In this document: piece after piece, positions 1-10,488 of the stretch | Position numbering within the stretch: position 1 is the first letter of the stretch | Layout: each line of letters opens with the position of its first letter | Assembly: GCA_900313005.1 (NCBI GenBank) | Contig: ONZJ01000002.1 | Coordinates: 3,631,909-3,695,908, forward strand | Direction: 5' to 3' | From: Rhodobacteraceae bacterium EL129 | GTDB lineage: Bacteria > Pseudomonadota > Alphaproteobacteria > Rhodobacterales > Rhodobacteraceae | Length of the DNA stretch: 64,000 nt | The notes under the pieces: model-generated | What the model was told of the DNA's origin: nothing | What the model saw: only the letters and a program-made list of their open reading frames with translations | Database searches by the model: none | Translations under genes and position numbers: made by a program

Positions 1-2
1 AA

Positions 3-935
3 AAAGTAAGTGCCGCCACCATTCGCAACGTGATGCAAGACCTTGAGTATCTCGGTCTGCTCGATAGCCCACACATATCTGCCGGCCGCGTTCCAACGCA
101 ACAAGGTTTGCGGATGTTCGTCGATGGTTTGCTTGAAGTTGGCGACTTGCAGGGCAACGATCGCGAGATGATTGATGCCACGTTAGGAAGCAATTCAGAT
201 GATGTCAGCACAGCGCTTGACCGCGTTGGGTCAGCCTTGTCCGGAGTGACCCATGGTGCGTCATTGGTATTGACGCCAAAGCGTGAAGCTCCAATCAAAC
301 ATATCGAATTTGTTGGCCTTGGCCCGGATCGAGCGCTTGTTGTGTTGGTTTTTGGTGATGGTCATGTGGAAAACCGGATCTTCACGCCGCCTCCCGGACA
401 AACGCCCAGCTCCATGCGTGAGGCGGCAAACTTCCTGAATGCTTTGATCGAAGGCAAGACCTTGTCGGATTTGCAAACAGATATCGCAAAACAGATTGCC
501 CAGCGCAGGCAGGAAATTGATCAGCTGGCCCATAGTCTGGTTGAGAGCGGTTTGGCGGTTTGGGACAATGGAGAGGAATCCTATGAACGCCTGATCGTGC
601 GCGGCCGCTCAAATTTGCTGAATCCCGAGACCGAAGAAGAAGAGCTGGACCGCATCAAAACCCTCTTTGATGACCTCGAACGCAAGCGCGATATCGCTGA
701 ATTTCTAGAACTGACTGATGAGGGAGAAGGTGTTCGCATTTTTATTGGCTCTGAGAACAAACTTTTCTCACTTTCGGGTTCCTCTTTGGTGGTGTCTCCC
801 TATATGAATGCCGATCGAAAGATCATCGGTGCGGTGGGCGTGATTGGCCCCACCCGCCTGAACTACGGACGGATTGTGCCCATTGTGGACTACACGGCGC
901 AATTGGTTGGCAAGATAATCGCTGACCGAAGTTAG
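3..935 (+). CDS. hrcA: Heat-inducible repressor HrcA (5'-truncated by window edge)
   Basis: HrcA represses chaperone operons by binding the CIRCE operator. The frame is open from base 3, so the true start lies left of the window; about 310 residues are visible. They begin inside the N-terminal winged helix with the family signature SATIRNVMQDLE, then GLL-x-SPH-x-SAGR-x-PT. The rest is the GAF-like regulatory part, and the C-terminal stretch (IGPTRLNYGRI, then VDYTA) is typical of HrcA. grpE starts 9 bp after the stop, the usual hrcA-grpE arrangement. I saw no CIRCE inverted repeat (TTAGCACTC-N9-GAGTGCTAA) in this window, so its target operon (commonly groESL) is presumably elsewhere. Confidence 0.97.
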   Translation, partial: KVSAATIRNVMQDLEYLGLLDSPHISAGRVPTQQGLRMFVDGLLEVGDLQGNDREMIDATLGSNSDDVSTALDRVGSALSGVTHGASLVLTPKREAPIKHIEFVGLGPDRALVVLVFGDGHVENRIFTPPPGQTPSSMREAANFLNALIEGKTLSDLQTDIAKQIAQRRQEIDQLAHSLVESGLAVWDNGEESYERLIVRGRSNLLNPETEEEELDRIKTLFDDLERKRDIAEFLELTDEGEGVRIFIGSENKLFSLSGSSLVVSPYMNADRKIIGAVGVIGPTRLNYGRIVPIVDYTAQLVGKIIADRS

Positions 936-944
936 AGGTGAGAC

Positions 945-1505
945 ATGGCAGAGCCAAACGAAGACGATTTCCTGGATGATATTGAAAAAGCCATGGAAGA
1001 CGAGTTTGAACAGGATATGGCGGAAATTTCCGAAGAAGAGGCTGAAATAGACACTCTTCGTGCGGAACGGGATGCACTGCAAGACAAGTTCATGCGCGCC
1101 CTTGCAGAGGCAGAAAATGCGCGGAAACGATCTGATAAAGACCGCCGTGAAGCACAGCAATATGGTGGGTCACGTCTGGCGCGAGATATGTTGCCTGTCT
1201 ACGATAACATGAAGCGGGCGCTCGATTCCGTGTCAGACGAACAACGCGAATCGTCAAAGGCACTGATTGAGGGAATTGAACTGACCATGCGCGAATTGCG
1301 CAATGTGTTCGAAAAGCACGGCGTCACGGTTATCACTCCCGCCGTTGGTGACAGGTTTGATCCACAACTGCACGAAGCCATGTTTGAGGCCCCTCTGCCA
1401 GGAACCAAAGCTGGAGATATTATTCAAGTCTCTGCCGAAGGCTTCATGCTACATGATCGGATTTTGCGCCCTGCTCAAGTCGGAGTGTCGTCGCAAACCG
1501 GATAA
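945..1505 (+). CDS. grpE: Nucleotide exchange factor GrpE
   Basis: GrpE is the cytoplasmic co-chaperone that releases ADP from DnaK. At 186 aa the length is normal. The first 30 residues are very acidic, residues about 25-75 form a charged coiled coil (dimerisation helix), and the C-terminal beta domain carries the family ending EGFMLHDRILRPAQVGVS. The start is supported by a GAGGTGAG ribosome-binding site immediately upstream. It lies 9 bp behind hrcA, so the two are probably cotranscribed and end at the strong terminator directly downstream. Its partners dnaK and dnaJ are about 49 kb away in the same window under their own promoter. Confidence 0.98.
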   Translation: MAEPNEDDFLDDIEKAMEDEFEQDMAEISEEEAEIDTLRAERDALQDKFMRALAEAENARKRSDKDRREAQQYGGSRLARDMLPVYDNMKRALDSVSDEQRESSKALIEGIELTMRELRNVFEKHGVTVITPAVGDRFDPQLHEAMFEAPLPGTKAGDIIQVSAEGFMLHDRILRPAQVGVSSQTG

Positions 1506-1508
1506 CTG

Positions 1509-1537
1509 TTAGGGGGCCACGTGGCCCCCTAAATTTT
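1509..1537 (+). terminator. Rho-independent terminator of hrcA-grpE
   Basis: A perfect 24-bp palindrome (two arms TTAGGGGGCCAC / GTGGCCCCCTAA, so the RNA loop is formed by the central ACGT) is followed by ATTTTT. It begins 3 bp after the grpE stop. The GC-rich stem plus U-tract is a textbook intrinsic terminator. Confidence 0.9.
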
Positions 1538-1549
1538 TCAGGACGTCAT

Positions 1550-2611
1550 ATGATACGGCTCACCTCTTTTCTCTTTCTTATCTTAATAATCTGTACTCCC
1601 GTTACAGCTCAGACCAACTATCCTGACTTCAAAGACCTTTACGTAAATGATTTTGGGAGCTTGCTGAGCAGCGCTCAAGAACGTTCCATTCGCACCAAGT
1701 TGAAAGAACTGCGCGACAAACGCGATATCGAGTTTACTGTGGTAACAATCCGCCGATTGTCCGATTACGGACATGAAGAACCTATTGAGCCGTTTGCAAC
1801 GGAGCTCTTCAATGCTTGGGGCGTTGGGAATGCCTATCGCAATGATGGTGTCATGATGTTGGTTTCGCGTGATGACCGGAAGATGCGAATCGAAGTGGGT
1901 TCAGGTTACGGGTCGTCCAAGAATCCTGCGATGAAACGCATTATTGATCGCAAGATCACGCCGCGCTTCAAACAGTCTGAGTATTTTGAAGGTATCTCGG
2001 ATGGGGTTGATGCTGTGGTTCACAATCTGGTTGGTGAATACCCGGGCGAGATTGATGGCAGCTTTGTGCAAAAGACAAAGGGCACCTTGTCGCGGTTGTT
2101 CGATCTGCTGAAATGGGCGCTCTGGCCCCTGGGCGCGGCGATGGCTGGATTCGGTTTTTGGATGTATCGGCGTTGGATTCGATTTCACAAACGACGCTGC
2201 CCCGTAGACAGCACCAAGATGCAATTGCTGGCGGAACATTGGGACGACAAGCATCTGAATGAGGGCGAACGCACCGAAGAAGAACTCAAGAGTGTCGATT
2301 ACGATGTGTGGCTGTGCCCCGAATGTGAGCACGTCACAATCGAGGCATTTAAGGCATGGTTCAGCCGGTTTAGTGCCTGTCGCGCCTGCGACTTCAAGAC
2401 ACTTGAAGGGACCACTATTATTCTTAGCCAGGCCACGACGTCGTCGACGGGACAAAAGCGAATAGACTACAATTGTCATAATTGCGACGAGAATTACTCG
2501 GTTACAAAGGTGATCCCCAGAGTGTCAAAATCGTCCTCATCTTCCAGCGGAGGATCGTCGTCATTTGGCGGAGGATCGTCTTCAGGCGGAGGCGCCAGCG
2601 GCAGCTGGTAA
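1550..2611 (+). CDS. TPM-domain envelope protein with zinc-ribbon cysteines and Gly/Ser tail
   Basis: Member of the TPM (YgcG-type) family of envelope proteins, whose role is poorly defined. Residues 1-20 form a cleavable signal peptide ending AQ. Residues about 25-160 are the TPM domain (N-D-x-G-x-L-L, RDDRKMRIEVGSGYG). A membrane helix lies near residues 184-205 (WALWPLGAAMAGFGFWMY). It is followed by a cytoplasmic part with cysteine pairs CPVD, CPEC, CRAC and CHNC, which look like two rubredoxin-like zinc ribbons. The end is a Ser/Gly-rich tail closing GASGSW, as in many TPM proteins. It sits alone between the grpE terminator and a convergent gene, so it probably has its own promoter. Its function is unknown; zinc binding is inferred from the cysteine spacing. 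Confidence 0.85.
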   Translation: MIRLTSFLFLILIICTPVTAQTNYPDFKDLYVNDFGSLLSSAQERSIRTKLKELRDKRDIEFTVVTIRRLSDYGHEEPIEPFATELFNAWGVGNAYRNDGVMMLVSRDDRKMRIEVGSGYGSSKNPAMKRIIDRKITPRFKQSEYFEGISDGVDAVVHNLVGEYPGEIDGSFVQKTKGTLSRLFDLLKWALWPLGAAMAGFGFWMYRRWIRFHKRRCPVDSTKMQLLAEHWDDKHLNEGERTEEELKSVDYDVWLCPECEHVTIEAFKAWFSRFSACRACDFKTLEGTTIILSQATTSSTGQKRIDYNCHNCDENYSVTKVIPRVSKSSSSSSGGSSSFGGGSSSGGGASGSW

Positions 2612-2617
2612 TTCGGC

Positions 2618-4570
2618 TTAACGTGGCACGGATGTTGAACGTTTGCGCTCAAACACCAAAACGCCCGCTTCCCACGCGCGCGTTTCTTCCTCGATCTGAA
2701 ACGTTGTCGCTTCGCCTTTCATTCGGAACACGCACTCTGTGTTAACGTTCCAGTTCCCCCGACCCAGTCCTCGGGTCCAAACCATCTCAACCGATGCGCT
2801 GGCCGGATCAGCACAATCTATCGACCAGAATTCAGTTACTTTGCTTTGCGTGACTAACCCAGTGCCCTGATCCTTCCGGCTGCCATGATCTCCCGTGATC
2901 TTCATTGTGATGGTTCCATCTGGATGATCTTGCCATTCCTTTTGCTCATCCGGAGGATCCAATTGCTGGGATGGACGCAAAGTCAGCGGCGGAGGTAGAT
3001 CGAATTCGGTTTCACCCACCTCTCCAGTTAAAATCGGCAGTGAAATTGAACCTTCGGTCAATGTCAGACAGAAGTTTTCGCCCTCTGGCCAGCAATAGGG
3101 CCAATAGCTCCCTGAAACGGAGAGGCGTAATTGGTGTCCGGCGGGAATTTTATATGCGGACTGGTCCAAGGGAATGCGTATTTCAAAAAATTCGTCCGGC
3201 TCCAGATCAGTCTTTTCCTCAAAACTGTATCTATGGCGTAGATTTAGCATCCCCAGTGAGATCAACACTGCTTGCCCATCTGGACGGACGTCGCTGAGAC
3301 GAACAATCACTTGTCCCTGAGGCTTGTCACAGGCCAGTTTCAATCGAACCTCAGGCGCACCGATGATCGTTTGATCATTGTCCAGGGGTGCTCTGTCAAA
3401 ACAGACGGCATTAACATCATCAACGGTTTGATTGTCCGGCAATTCGCCTGGGCCAAATCCAAATGGAAAGAACTCACCTGACGCACGACCAACGCGCATA
3501 TTCGTCTCTATTTCCGCGGAAAAAGACTCGGATACACCTAAACTTCCAGATCCAAAGCCCAATACGTTGTGCTCAATCGCCTCGCTTGGCCAATCAGAAA
3601 ACGCTAGCCATTTGCCGGGTTTAAAATCATGGGACGGATTTGGCGCTATGCTGTCCATGACATACACTCGATATGCAGGATCTGATTCAGCGCCGTTGTT
3701 GATATCTTTAAGCCAACGATCCCACCATCTCAGGGCGACATTCAGGTAGTCAATCGCAGGTCCGATGGTGCTGACATGCGGATATTTATGGCCCCATGGC
3801 CCCATGATCGCTTGGGTGTTTCCCGAAGAATTTTCAAGCATCGCCGCCATGGCATTGCGATACCCATCGTGTTGTCCGCCGATAACCAGAACGGCGGCAT
3901 CAATTTCGTTGTACGCTTCGCAAACAGATCCGTGTTTCCAATAATCGTCTCGATCTGAATGTTGGGCCCAGCGCTCTGCTAAAAAGGGCGCATTCTCAAG
4001 TCTTTTTAACCAGGACTCTCGCCAATCCGTTCTTAGAATTGGGTCAGGTGGCGTGGAAAACCATGATGCCGCCGTCGCTGCCCAGCCAATATTTTCGCCC
4101 AGTTGAATGCCACCCTTATAGTGGATGTCATCCGCAAAGCGATCCACTGTCGTGCCTATTGAAATGACCGCCTTTAGCGCCTTGGGGCGACGCGCGGCGA
4201 TCTGCATTCCGTTGAAGCCACCCCAGGAAATGCCCTGCATACCGACGTTGCCATTGCACCAAGGCTGAGCCGCGAGCCACGCAATGATGTCTTCGCCGTC
4301 CCGAAGCTCTTGTTCGGAATACTCATCGTCAAACAGCCCCTCACTGTCCCCACACCCGCGCCGATCCACACGAAAGCAGGCATACCCATGGGCGGCAAAC
4401 CATGGATGCATCGTTTCATCTCGGTCAATAGTCCCGTCAGACTTTCGATAGGGTAGATATTCCAAAATGACTGGAACAGGCTCTGTTAATGCCGAATTTG
4501 GTATCCATGCCCGAGCAGACAGTCGGGTTCCGTCAGGCAATGGGATTGCAAAATCATTGTCTTCTATCAC
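2618..4570 (-). CDS. CocE/NonD-family alpha/beta hydrolase (X-Pro dipeptidyl-peptidase S15-like)
   Basis: A 650-aa serine hydrolase of the CocE/NonD family. The N-terminal alpha/beta-hydrolase core holds the nucleophile Ser115 in GISWGG, Asp235 in GGQHDG and His261 in GPWGHKYP. The C-terminal third ([16 protein letters not shown] onward) is the jelly-roll X-Pro_C domain. Relatives cleave acyl esters such as cocaine or acyl amide/peptide bonds; the substrate here cannot be told. There is no signal peptide, so it should be cytoplasmic. Its ATG overlaps the mutS stop by 4 bp (ATGA), so it is translationally coupled downstream of mutS. The functional link to mismatch repair is probably only positional. 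Confidence 0.9.
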   Translation of the reverse strand: MIEDNDFAIPLPDGTRLSARAWIPNSALTEPVPVILEYLPYRKSDGTIDRDETMHPWFAAHGYACFRVDRRGCGDSEGLFDDEYSEQELRDGEDIIAWLAAQPWCNGNVGMQGISWGGFNGMQIAARRPKALKAVISIGTTVDRFADDIHYKGGIQLGENIGWAATAASWFSTPPDPILRTDWRESWLKRLENAPFLAERWAQHSDRDDYWKHGSVCEAYNEIDAAVLVIGGQHDGYRNAMAAMLENSSGNTQAIMGPWGHKYPHVSTIGPAIDYLNVALRWWDRWLKDINNGAESDPAYRVYVMDSIAPNPSHDFKPGKWLAFSDWPSEAIEHNVLGFGSGSLGVSESFSAEIETNMRVGRASGEFFPFGFGPGELPDNQTVDDVNAVCFDRAPLDNDQTIIGAPEVRLKLACDKPQGQVIVRLSDVRPDGQAVLISLGMLNLRHRYSFEEKTDLEPDEFFEIRIPLDQSAYKIPAGHQLRLSVSGSYWPYCWPEGENFCLTLTEGSISLPILTGEVGETEFDLPPPLTLRPSQQLDPPDEQKEWQDHPDGTITMKITGDHGSRKDQGTGLVTQSKVTEFWSIDCADPASASVEMVWTRGLGRGNWNVNTECVFRMKGEATTFQIEEETRAWEAGVLVFERKRSTSVPR

Positions 4571-7206
4571 TCGATCTGACCTTTGAGTTCATAAATCAGA
4601 TCCAACGCGTCCTTTGCAGTCATTTCGTCTGGAAACACGTCTTTTAAGCGTTCTTCGACTGCGGATGGCGCTTGGATTTTAACTGGTGGCGGAGGCGTCG
4701 CTGCAAACAAAGGTAAATCATCAATCAAAGCTTCACGTGCGCCACCGCCCTCGCGCTCGCCTTTTTCCAGAGCATCCAAAACAACACGGGCCCGATTGAC
4801 CACTTGGTCGGGCAACCCGGCCAACTTGGCGACCTGCACTCCGTAACTGCGATCTGCGGCGCCCTTGCGTACTTCGTGCAAAAAAATGACATCGCCATCG
4901 TGTTCTTTAACCGCGACGGTGGCGTTTTCAACGCGCTCCAATGTGTCACTCAGATTGGTCATTTCGTGATAATGCGTGGCGAACAAGGCGCGGCATCCAT
5001 TTTCCTCGTGGAGGTGTTCCAGCGTTGCCCATGCGATACTCAAACCGTCATATGTGGCTGTACCGCGTCCGATTTCATCTAATATCACGAAGGCACGGTC
5101 GTCAGCTTGGTTCAGAATTGCTGCGGTTTCGACCATTTCCACCATGAAAGTTGATCGTCCTCGTGCCAGATCGTCTGATGCACCCACACGACTGAACAAC
5201 TGGCCGAGAATACCGATGTGGGCCGACGTTGCGGGCACGTAGCTGCCGATTTGCGCGAGCAATGCAATCAGCGCATTCTGGCGTAGAAAAGTGGATTTAC
5301 CGGCCATGTTCGGCCCGGTCAAAAGCCAAATATCTGCGCCCTGCCCTAAATTGCAGTCATTTGCTATAAACGGCACACTTCCCTGAGCGCACAGCGCTGG
5401 TTCGACCACTGGATGTCGCCCACCTTGAATGGCAAGCGTACGGGAATTGTCGACCTTGGGCAAACACCAGTTTTCACCCTGTGCGAGATCAGCCAGAGAT
5501 GTGGCGATATCCAATTCTGCCAAACCCCGTGCGGCCTGGGTAATCTTAGCAGAAACATCAAGAATCGCGGCTTTTATGATGTTATAGAGCCGCTTTTCTA
5601 TTTCAAGGGCACGACCGCCAGCGTTCAAAATTTTGGTTTCCATTTCGCTGAGCGATAACGTGGTAAACCTGACTTGATTCGCTGTGGTCTGTCGGTGTTT
5701 GAACGTTTCGTTCAAAGGCTCTGACAGCATTTTTTCTGCATGAGTCGAGGTGACTTCGACAAAGTAACCCAGGACATTGTTGTGTTTAATTTTCAATGTC
5801 TGAATGCCAGTGAGTTCCGCGTATTCGCTTTGCATTCCGGCAATCACGCTTCGACCTTCGTCGCGCAGTGTCCGGGCTTCGTCTAACTCAGCGTCGTATC
5901 CAGGCGCAATGAACCCACCATCACGTACCAAAAGCGGAGGCTCTGCTACAAGTGACTGATCCAATAGATCAAGCAAATCTCCATGACCGCGCAAGCCTTC
6001 AATCGCGTCGTTCAGAAGGCGCGGCAGTTCCTTGTCTTTCAGCAGTGCAGAAATGTCTTCAGCCTGTTCGAGACCATTGCGGATTGCAGCCAGATCGCGT
6101 GGACCGCCGCGATCAAGCGCAAGACGGGACAGGGCGCGGTCAAGATCAGGTACTTTGCGCAGTGCTTCGCGCAACTCTGTTGCGACGCGGTTGTAATCTA
6201 GTGCGAACGAGATACCATCCAATCGGTCCTGTATGACGTTCAGCTGGCGAGACGGGGAAGACAACCTGCGTTCCAACAACCGCCCACCTCCTGCCGTCAC
6301 AGTGCGGTCGATTGCTGATAATAGTGAACCAGAGCGTCCACCGGACAACGAATGAGTTAGCTCGAGATTGCGCCGGGTGGCGGCATCAATTTGCATCGCG
6401 CCGGTTTCGGCTTCGCGCTGTGGTGGTTGCAACAGCGGCAGCTTGCCCTTTTGCGTAATGTCGAGGTAATCGACGATTGCGCTCATCGAGGCAACTTCGC
6501 AACGCGTGAACTGACCATATGCGTCCAGTGTGCTGACACCAAACAACTGACACAATCGAGGTTCGCCCGTGGTACTGTCAAATGACGCCCTCCCTAGAGG
6601 TGTCAGGGCTGCACCCGCTTCCTCAATAATCTCGATAAGAGTGGGATCTTCTTCATCGGTGATGACCACTTCGCTTGGGCGTAGACGGGCAAGTTCGGGA
6701 CCGAGGCGCGCGGGGGTCAGCGGCATGACGTGCAACGATCCGGTTGAGATATCGACCCACGCAAGGGCCGCACTGCCGCGCACATTTGCATAACTGGCAA
6801 GATAGTTGTGACGACGCGCCTCGAGCAGGCTTTCTTCGGTTAGAGTACCGGGCGTGACCAGCCGTACCACATCGCGCTTTACCACAGATTTAGAGCCGCG
6901 TTTCTTAGCCTCGGCCGGGTTTTCCATCTGTTCGCAAACTGCCACGCGGAATCCTTTGCGGATCAGTGTCAGCAAGTATCCATCGGCGGAATGTACCGGG
7001 ACACCGCACATGGCGATGTCTTCGCCCAGATGCTTGCCGCGTTTGGTCAGCGCAATATCAAGTGCAGCGGAAGCCGCGACAGCGTCATCGAAAAACAGCT
7101 CGTAGAAATCACCCATCCGGTAAAACAACAAGGCATCCGGATACCCAGCTTTGAGTTCCAGATACTGCGCCATCATGGGCGTTACGGCCGATTTGGCTGA
7201 TGTCAC
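4567..7206 (-). CDS. mutS: DNA mismatch repair protein MutS
   Basis: MutS recognises mismatches and loops and recruits MutL using ATP. The 879-aa length is normal for alphaproteobacteria. The mismatch-recognition domain carries the conserved F-Y-E wedge ([13 protein letters not shown]). The lever/clamp domains fill the middle, and the ATPase domain shows the Walker [10 protein letters not shown] near residue 620, Walker [12 protein letters not shown] and the H-loop ATHYHEMT. A short helix-turn-helix tail ends the protein. The start fits a typical MutS N-terminus ([12 protein letters not shown]). It is divergent from maeB across 137 bp and is followed by an overlapping CocE-type hydrolase gene. 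Confidence 0.98.
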   Translation of the reverse strand: MTSAKSAVTPMMAQYLELKAGYPDALLFYRMGDFYELFFDDAVAASAALDIALTKRGKHLGEDIAMCGVPVHSADGYLLTLIRKGFRVAVCEQMENPAEAKKRGSKSVVKRDVVRLVTPGTLTEESLLEARRHNYLASYANVRGSAALAWVDISTGSLHVMPLTPARLGPELARLRPSEVVITDEEDPTLIEIIEEAGAALTPLGRASFDSTTGEPRLCQLFGVSTLDAYGQFTRCEVASMSAIVDYLDITQKGKLPLLQPPQREAETGAMQIDAATRRNLELTHSLSGGRSGSLLSAIDRTVTAGGGRLLERRLSSPSRQLNVIQDRLDGISFALDYNRVATELREALRKVPDLDRALSRLALDRGGPRDLAAIRNGLEQAEDISALLKDKELPRLLNDAIEGLRGHGDLLDLLDQSLVAEPPLLVRDGGFIAPGYDAELDEARTLRDEGRSVIAGMQSEYAELTGIQTLKIKHNNVLGYFVEVTSTHAEKMLSEPLNETFKHRQTTANQVRFTTLSLSEMETKILNAGGRALEIEKRLYNIIKAAILDVSAKITQAARGLAELDIATSLADLAQGENWCLPKVDNSRTLAIQGGRHPVVEPALCAQGSVPFIANDCNLGQGADIWLLTGPNMAGKSTFLRQNALIALLAQIGSYVPATSAHIGILGQLFSRVGASDDLARGRSTFMVEMVETAAILNQADDRAFVILDEIGRGTATYDGLSIAWATLEHLHEENGCRALFATHYHEMTNLSDTLERVENATVAVKEHDGDVIFLHEVRKGAADRSYGVQVAKLAGLPDQVVNRARVVLDALEKGEREGGGAREALIDDLPLFAATPPPPVKIQAPSAVEERLKDVFPDEMTAKDALDLIYELKGQIE

Positions 7207-7280
7207 GTGCGACCCCCCGGTTTGCTGTGCAGAACCTTACAAACCAAGCGTGGCAGACGAAAGGACAAAGAGCGATCCGG

Positions 7281-7309
7281 TTGAGCCCGCCTTTATCACT
7301 CGCTAAGAG
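7281..7309 (+). promoter_or_regulatory. Candidate sigma-70-type promoter of maeB
   Basis: TTGAGC (7281-7286), a 17-bp spacer and TAAGAG (7304-7309) lie 35 bp before the maeB ATG. The spacing is ideal and the hexamer matches are moderate. Found by eye only. Confidence 0.35.
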
Positions 7310-7343
7310 GGAGTGAACCACTGTCACTGGAAAGATCAATAAA

Positions 7344-9599
7344 ATGGCCAAACCCAAGTTCACTGCGGAAGAGGCGCTGGCCTTTCACCTAGAACCCACT
7401 CCAGGCAAATTTGAAATTCAGGCCACCGTGCCCATGACGACGCAGCGCGATCTGAGCCTTGCGTATTCTCCTGGCGTTGCGATTCCGTGTCTGGCCATCG
7501 CGGATAATCCCGAAACGGCGTATGATTACACCAATAAGGGCAACCTAGTCGCTGTAATTTCCAACGGCACGGCGGTGTTGGGTCTGGGCAATCTGGGCGC
7601 GCTGGGCAGTAAACCGGTTATGGAAGGCAAAGCCGTGTTGTTCAAACGGTTTGCTGACGTCAATTCGATCGACATTGAACTGGATACAGAAGATCCAGAT
7701 GCCTTCATCAATGCGGTGCGATTGATGGGCCCGACCTTTGGTGGCATCAATTTGGAAGACATTAAGGCGCCCGAGTGCTTCATCATCGAACAACGCCTCA
7801 AGGAAGAAATGGATATTCCTGTCTTCCACGATGACCAGCATGGCACAGCGGTGATCTGTGCCGCTGGCCTGATCAATGCGCTGCACATCTCGGACAAGAA
7901 GATCGAAGATGTGAAGATCGTGCTGAATGGCGCGGGGGCTGCGGGGATCGCGTGTATCGAGCTGCTCAAATCCATGGGCGCGCGGCATGAAAACTGCATT
8001 GTGTGCGATACCAAGGGCGTAATCTATCAGGGCCGTGAGGCCGGGATGAACCAGTGGAAATCAGCCCATGCTGTAAAGACAGAGCTGCGCACGCTTGAAG
8101 AAGCCATGAAAGGTGCGGATGTTTTTCTGGGTGTCTCTGTCAAAGGCGCGGTCACGCCGGATATGGTGGTGTCGATGGCGGACAATCCGGTGATCTTTGC
8201 CATGGCGAACCCTGATCCCGAAATCACACCGGAAGAGGCCCATGCCGTTCGCTCGGATGCCATTGTGGCCACGGGCCGCTCGGACTACCCCAATCAAGTC
8301 AACAACGTTCTGGGGTTTCCGTATCTGTTCCGTGGCGCCTTGGATGTGCATGCGCGTGCGATCAATGACGAAATGAAAATCGCCTGTGCACAAGCGCTTG
8401 CCGAACTGGCCCGTCAGGATGTGCCGGATGAAGTTGCCATGGCCTATGGTCACAAACTTGCGTTCGGGCGCGATTACATCATTCCTGCACCATTTGACCC
8501 GCGGTTGATCCACACGATCCCGCCGGCGGTGGCGCGGGCCTGCATGAACACTGGTGCGGCGCGGCGGCCGATTATCGACATGGATGCCTATGAGGTCTCG
8601 CTCAAAGCGCGGATGGATCCAACCGCAAACATACTGCGCTCGATCAATGCACGTGCCAGAAATGCGCAAGCGCGTATGATCTTTGCAGAAGGCGACGACC
8701 CACGCGTTTTAAGAGCTGCTGTGCAGTATCAGCGCTCTGGTTTGGGTCATGCGATTGTCGTGGGTCGTGAATCAGATGTTCAAGCAAAGCTGAAAGAGGC
8801 GGGCCTTGGCGACGCGGCTGCTGAGCTGGAGATCGTAAACGCCGCCAACTCCGAGCACCTGTCCGAATACAAACGCATGTTGTATTCGCGGCTGCAACGC
8901 AAAGGGTTTGACCGCCACGATGTTCACCGATTGGCGGCGCGGGACCGTCATGTGTTCTCGGCCTTGATGCTGGCGCATGGGCACGGGGATGGTCTGGTCA
9001 CGGGTGCCACGCGCAAATCGTCTTATGTGCTGGATCTCATCAACCACGTCTTTGACGCGGATGCGGACCACGGTGCTGTTGGGGTAACAGCTTTGTTGCA
9101 TAAAGGGCGTATCGTTCTGATGGCCGACACCCTGGTGCATGAATGGCCGGACGAAAATGATCTTGCCAACATCGCAGAACGATCAGCCGGTGTGGCTCGC
9201 CATTTGGGTCTTGAGCCCCGCGTGGCTTTTGTGAGCTTTTCCACCTTTGGGTATCCCCGTTCTGAGCGGGCGGAGAAAATGCACATGGCGCCAGCAGTGC
9301 TAGAGGCGCGAGGTGCTGATTTTGAGTTTGAAGGTGAAATGACCGTTGATGTGGCTCTGAACCCCGAAGCGCAGAAAAGCTTCCCGTTTCAGCGTTTGAA
9401 AGGGCCAGCGAATATTCTGGTAGTACCTGCGCGTCACTCTGCGTCTATTTCGGTTAAACTCTTGCAGGAAATGGCAGGGGCGACAGTGATCGGTCCGATC
9501 CTATCTGGCATTGATGCGTCCATTCAGATTTGCTCAGTGACCGCGACGTCAAACGACATATTGAATATGGCTGTTTTGGCATCCTGTAAGGTTGGATAG
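7344..9599 (+). CDS. maeB: NADP-dependent malic enzyme, MaeB type with phosphotransacetylase-like tail
   Basis: Oxidative decarboxylation of malate to pyruvate with NADP, linking the TCA cycle to gluconeogenesis and NADPH supply. The 751-aa protein has the MaeB layout: malic N-terminal domain (YSPGVAIPC, then FHDDQHGTA near residue 160), a Rossmann NAD(P) domain (VLNGAGAAGIACIELL near residue 195), and from about residue 430 a phosphotransacetylase-like domain (ARMIFAEGDDPRVLRAA). In relatives the tail is regulatory (acetyl-CoA sensing) rather than catalytic. The start gives the usual N-terminus with FTAEEALAFH. rbsK-like gene 9615 follows after 15 bp and is likely cotranscribed. Confidence 0.96.
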   Translation: MAKPKFTAEEALAFHLEPTPGKFEIQATVPMTTQRDLSLAYSPGVAIPCLAIADNPETAYDYTNKGNLVAVISNGTAVLGLGNLGALGSKPVMEGKAVLFKRFADVNSIDIELDTEDPDAFINAVRLMGPTFGGINLEDIKAPECFIIEQRLKEEMDIPVFHDDQHGTAVICAAGLINALHISDKKIEDVKIVLNGAGAAGIACIELLKSMGARHENCIVCDTKGVIYQGREAGMNQWKSAHAVKTELRTLEEAMKGADVFLGVSVKGAVTPDMVVSMADNPVIFAMANPDPEITPEEAHAVRSDAIVATGRSDYPNQVNNVLGFPYLFRGALDVHARAINDEMKIACAQALAELARQDVPDEVAMAYGHKLAFGRDYIIPAPFDPRLIHTIPPAVARACMNTGAARRPIIDMDAYEVSLKARMDPTANILRSINARARNAQARMIFAEGDDPRVLRAAVQYQRSGLGHAIVVGRESDVQAKLKEAGLGDAAAELEIVNAANSEHLSEYKRMLYSRLQRKGFDRHDVHRLAARDRHVFSALMLAHGHGDGLVTGATRKSSYVLDLINHVFDADADHGAVGVTALLHKGRIVLMADTLVHEWPDENDLANIAERSAGVARHLGLEPRVAFVSFSTFGYPRSERAEKMHMAPAVLEARGADFEFEGEMTVDVALNPEAQKSFPFQRLKGPANILVVPARHSASISVKLLQEMAGATVIGPILSGIDASIQICSVTATSNDILNMAVLASCKVG

Positions 9600-9614
9600 A
9601 AAGGCAGAGTAGGA

Positions 9615-10487
9615 ATGATTTTCAATCTCGGCTCGATAAATGCTGATCATTTCTACCGTGTCCCGCATCTGCCCACTCCAGGTGAGACACTTGTCGCGCA
9701 AGATTTTACCACAGGTCTTGGCGGCAAAGGTGCCAATCAGTCGGTGGCTGCAGCCCAGGCAGGATCAAAAGTGACACATATCGGCTCGGTTGGTCCGGAT
9801 GGGATCTGGACGGTTGATGCGCTCAAGAGATTTGGTGTCGATGTAAATCATGTCATGCAGGTCGATGTGCCGACTGCTCATGCGATTATCAACATTGATG
9901 AAAATGGCGAAAACGCAATTGTTATCTTTCCGGGCGCAAACTTAAATCAGTCTCTAACACAGCTTGAAACGGCTCTTGACGCGGCCAAACGTGGGGACAC
10001 TTTGCTTTTGCAGAACGAAACCAACCTCCAGGCCGAAGCGGCGCAAATGGCGCGTGAACGTGGGCTTTTCATTGTTTACTCCGCTGCGCCCTTTTCATCT
10101 GAAGCGGTCAAGGCTGTTGCTCCATTCGTGGATTTGCTGGTGATGAACGATATTGAAGCCAAGCAGTTGATGACCTCTCTGAGGGCGTCTCTTCAAGATC
10201 TGCCCATTTCGCGTGTGTTGGTGACCCACGGAGCGGCCGGCGCGGATTGGATCCAGGACGACAGCACGCAGCATTGCCCGGCGTTTCCGGTCGATCCAAT
10301 TGATACGACTGGAGCCGGGGATTGCTTTGTTGGGTTTGTGGCAGCGGGACTTGATCAGGGTATGAGTCCGAGCGTTGCGATGCAATTGGGAGCGGCAGCT
10401 TCGGCCTTGCAGGTACAGAAAGCGGGGACAGCAGATGCTATCCCCTCACGCACGCAAGTTGATGCGTTTCTAGATCAATCAGAGTAA
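9615..10487 (+). CDS. rbsK: PfkB-family sugar kinase, ribokinase-like
   Basis: Probable ribokinase, phosphorylating ribose at O5 with ATP. The 290-aa length fits. Near the N-terminus it has the PfkB glycine motif GGKGANQSVAAAQAG (signature 1). The anion-hole/catalytic motif DTTGAGDCFVGF lies near residue 235, whose Asp in GAGD is the catalytic base. The G-x-N-x-D sugar-binding start (NLGSINADHFYRV) is also ribokinase-like. There is no ribose transporter or rbsD next to it, so the true substrate could be another sugar or nucleoside. It follows maeB by 15 bp and ends 1 bp from the convergent msrA stop. Confidence 0.85.
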   Translation: MIFNLGSINADHFYRVPHLPTPGETLVAQDFTTGLGGKGANQSVAAAQAGSKVTHIGSVGPDGIWTVDALKRFGVDVNHVMQVDVPTAHAIINIDENGENAIVIFPGANLNQSLTQLETALDAAKRGDTLLLQNETNLQAEAAQMARERGLFIVYSAAPFSSEAVKAVAPFVDLLVMNDIEAKQLMTSLRASLQDLPISRVLVTHGAAGADWIQDDSTQHCPAFPVDPIDTTGAGDCFVGFVAAGLDQGMSPSVAMQLGAAASALQVQKAGTADAIPSRTQVDAFLDQSE

Positions 10488-10488
10488 T

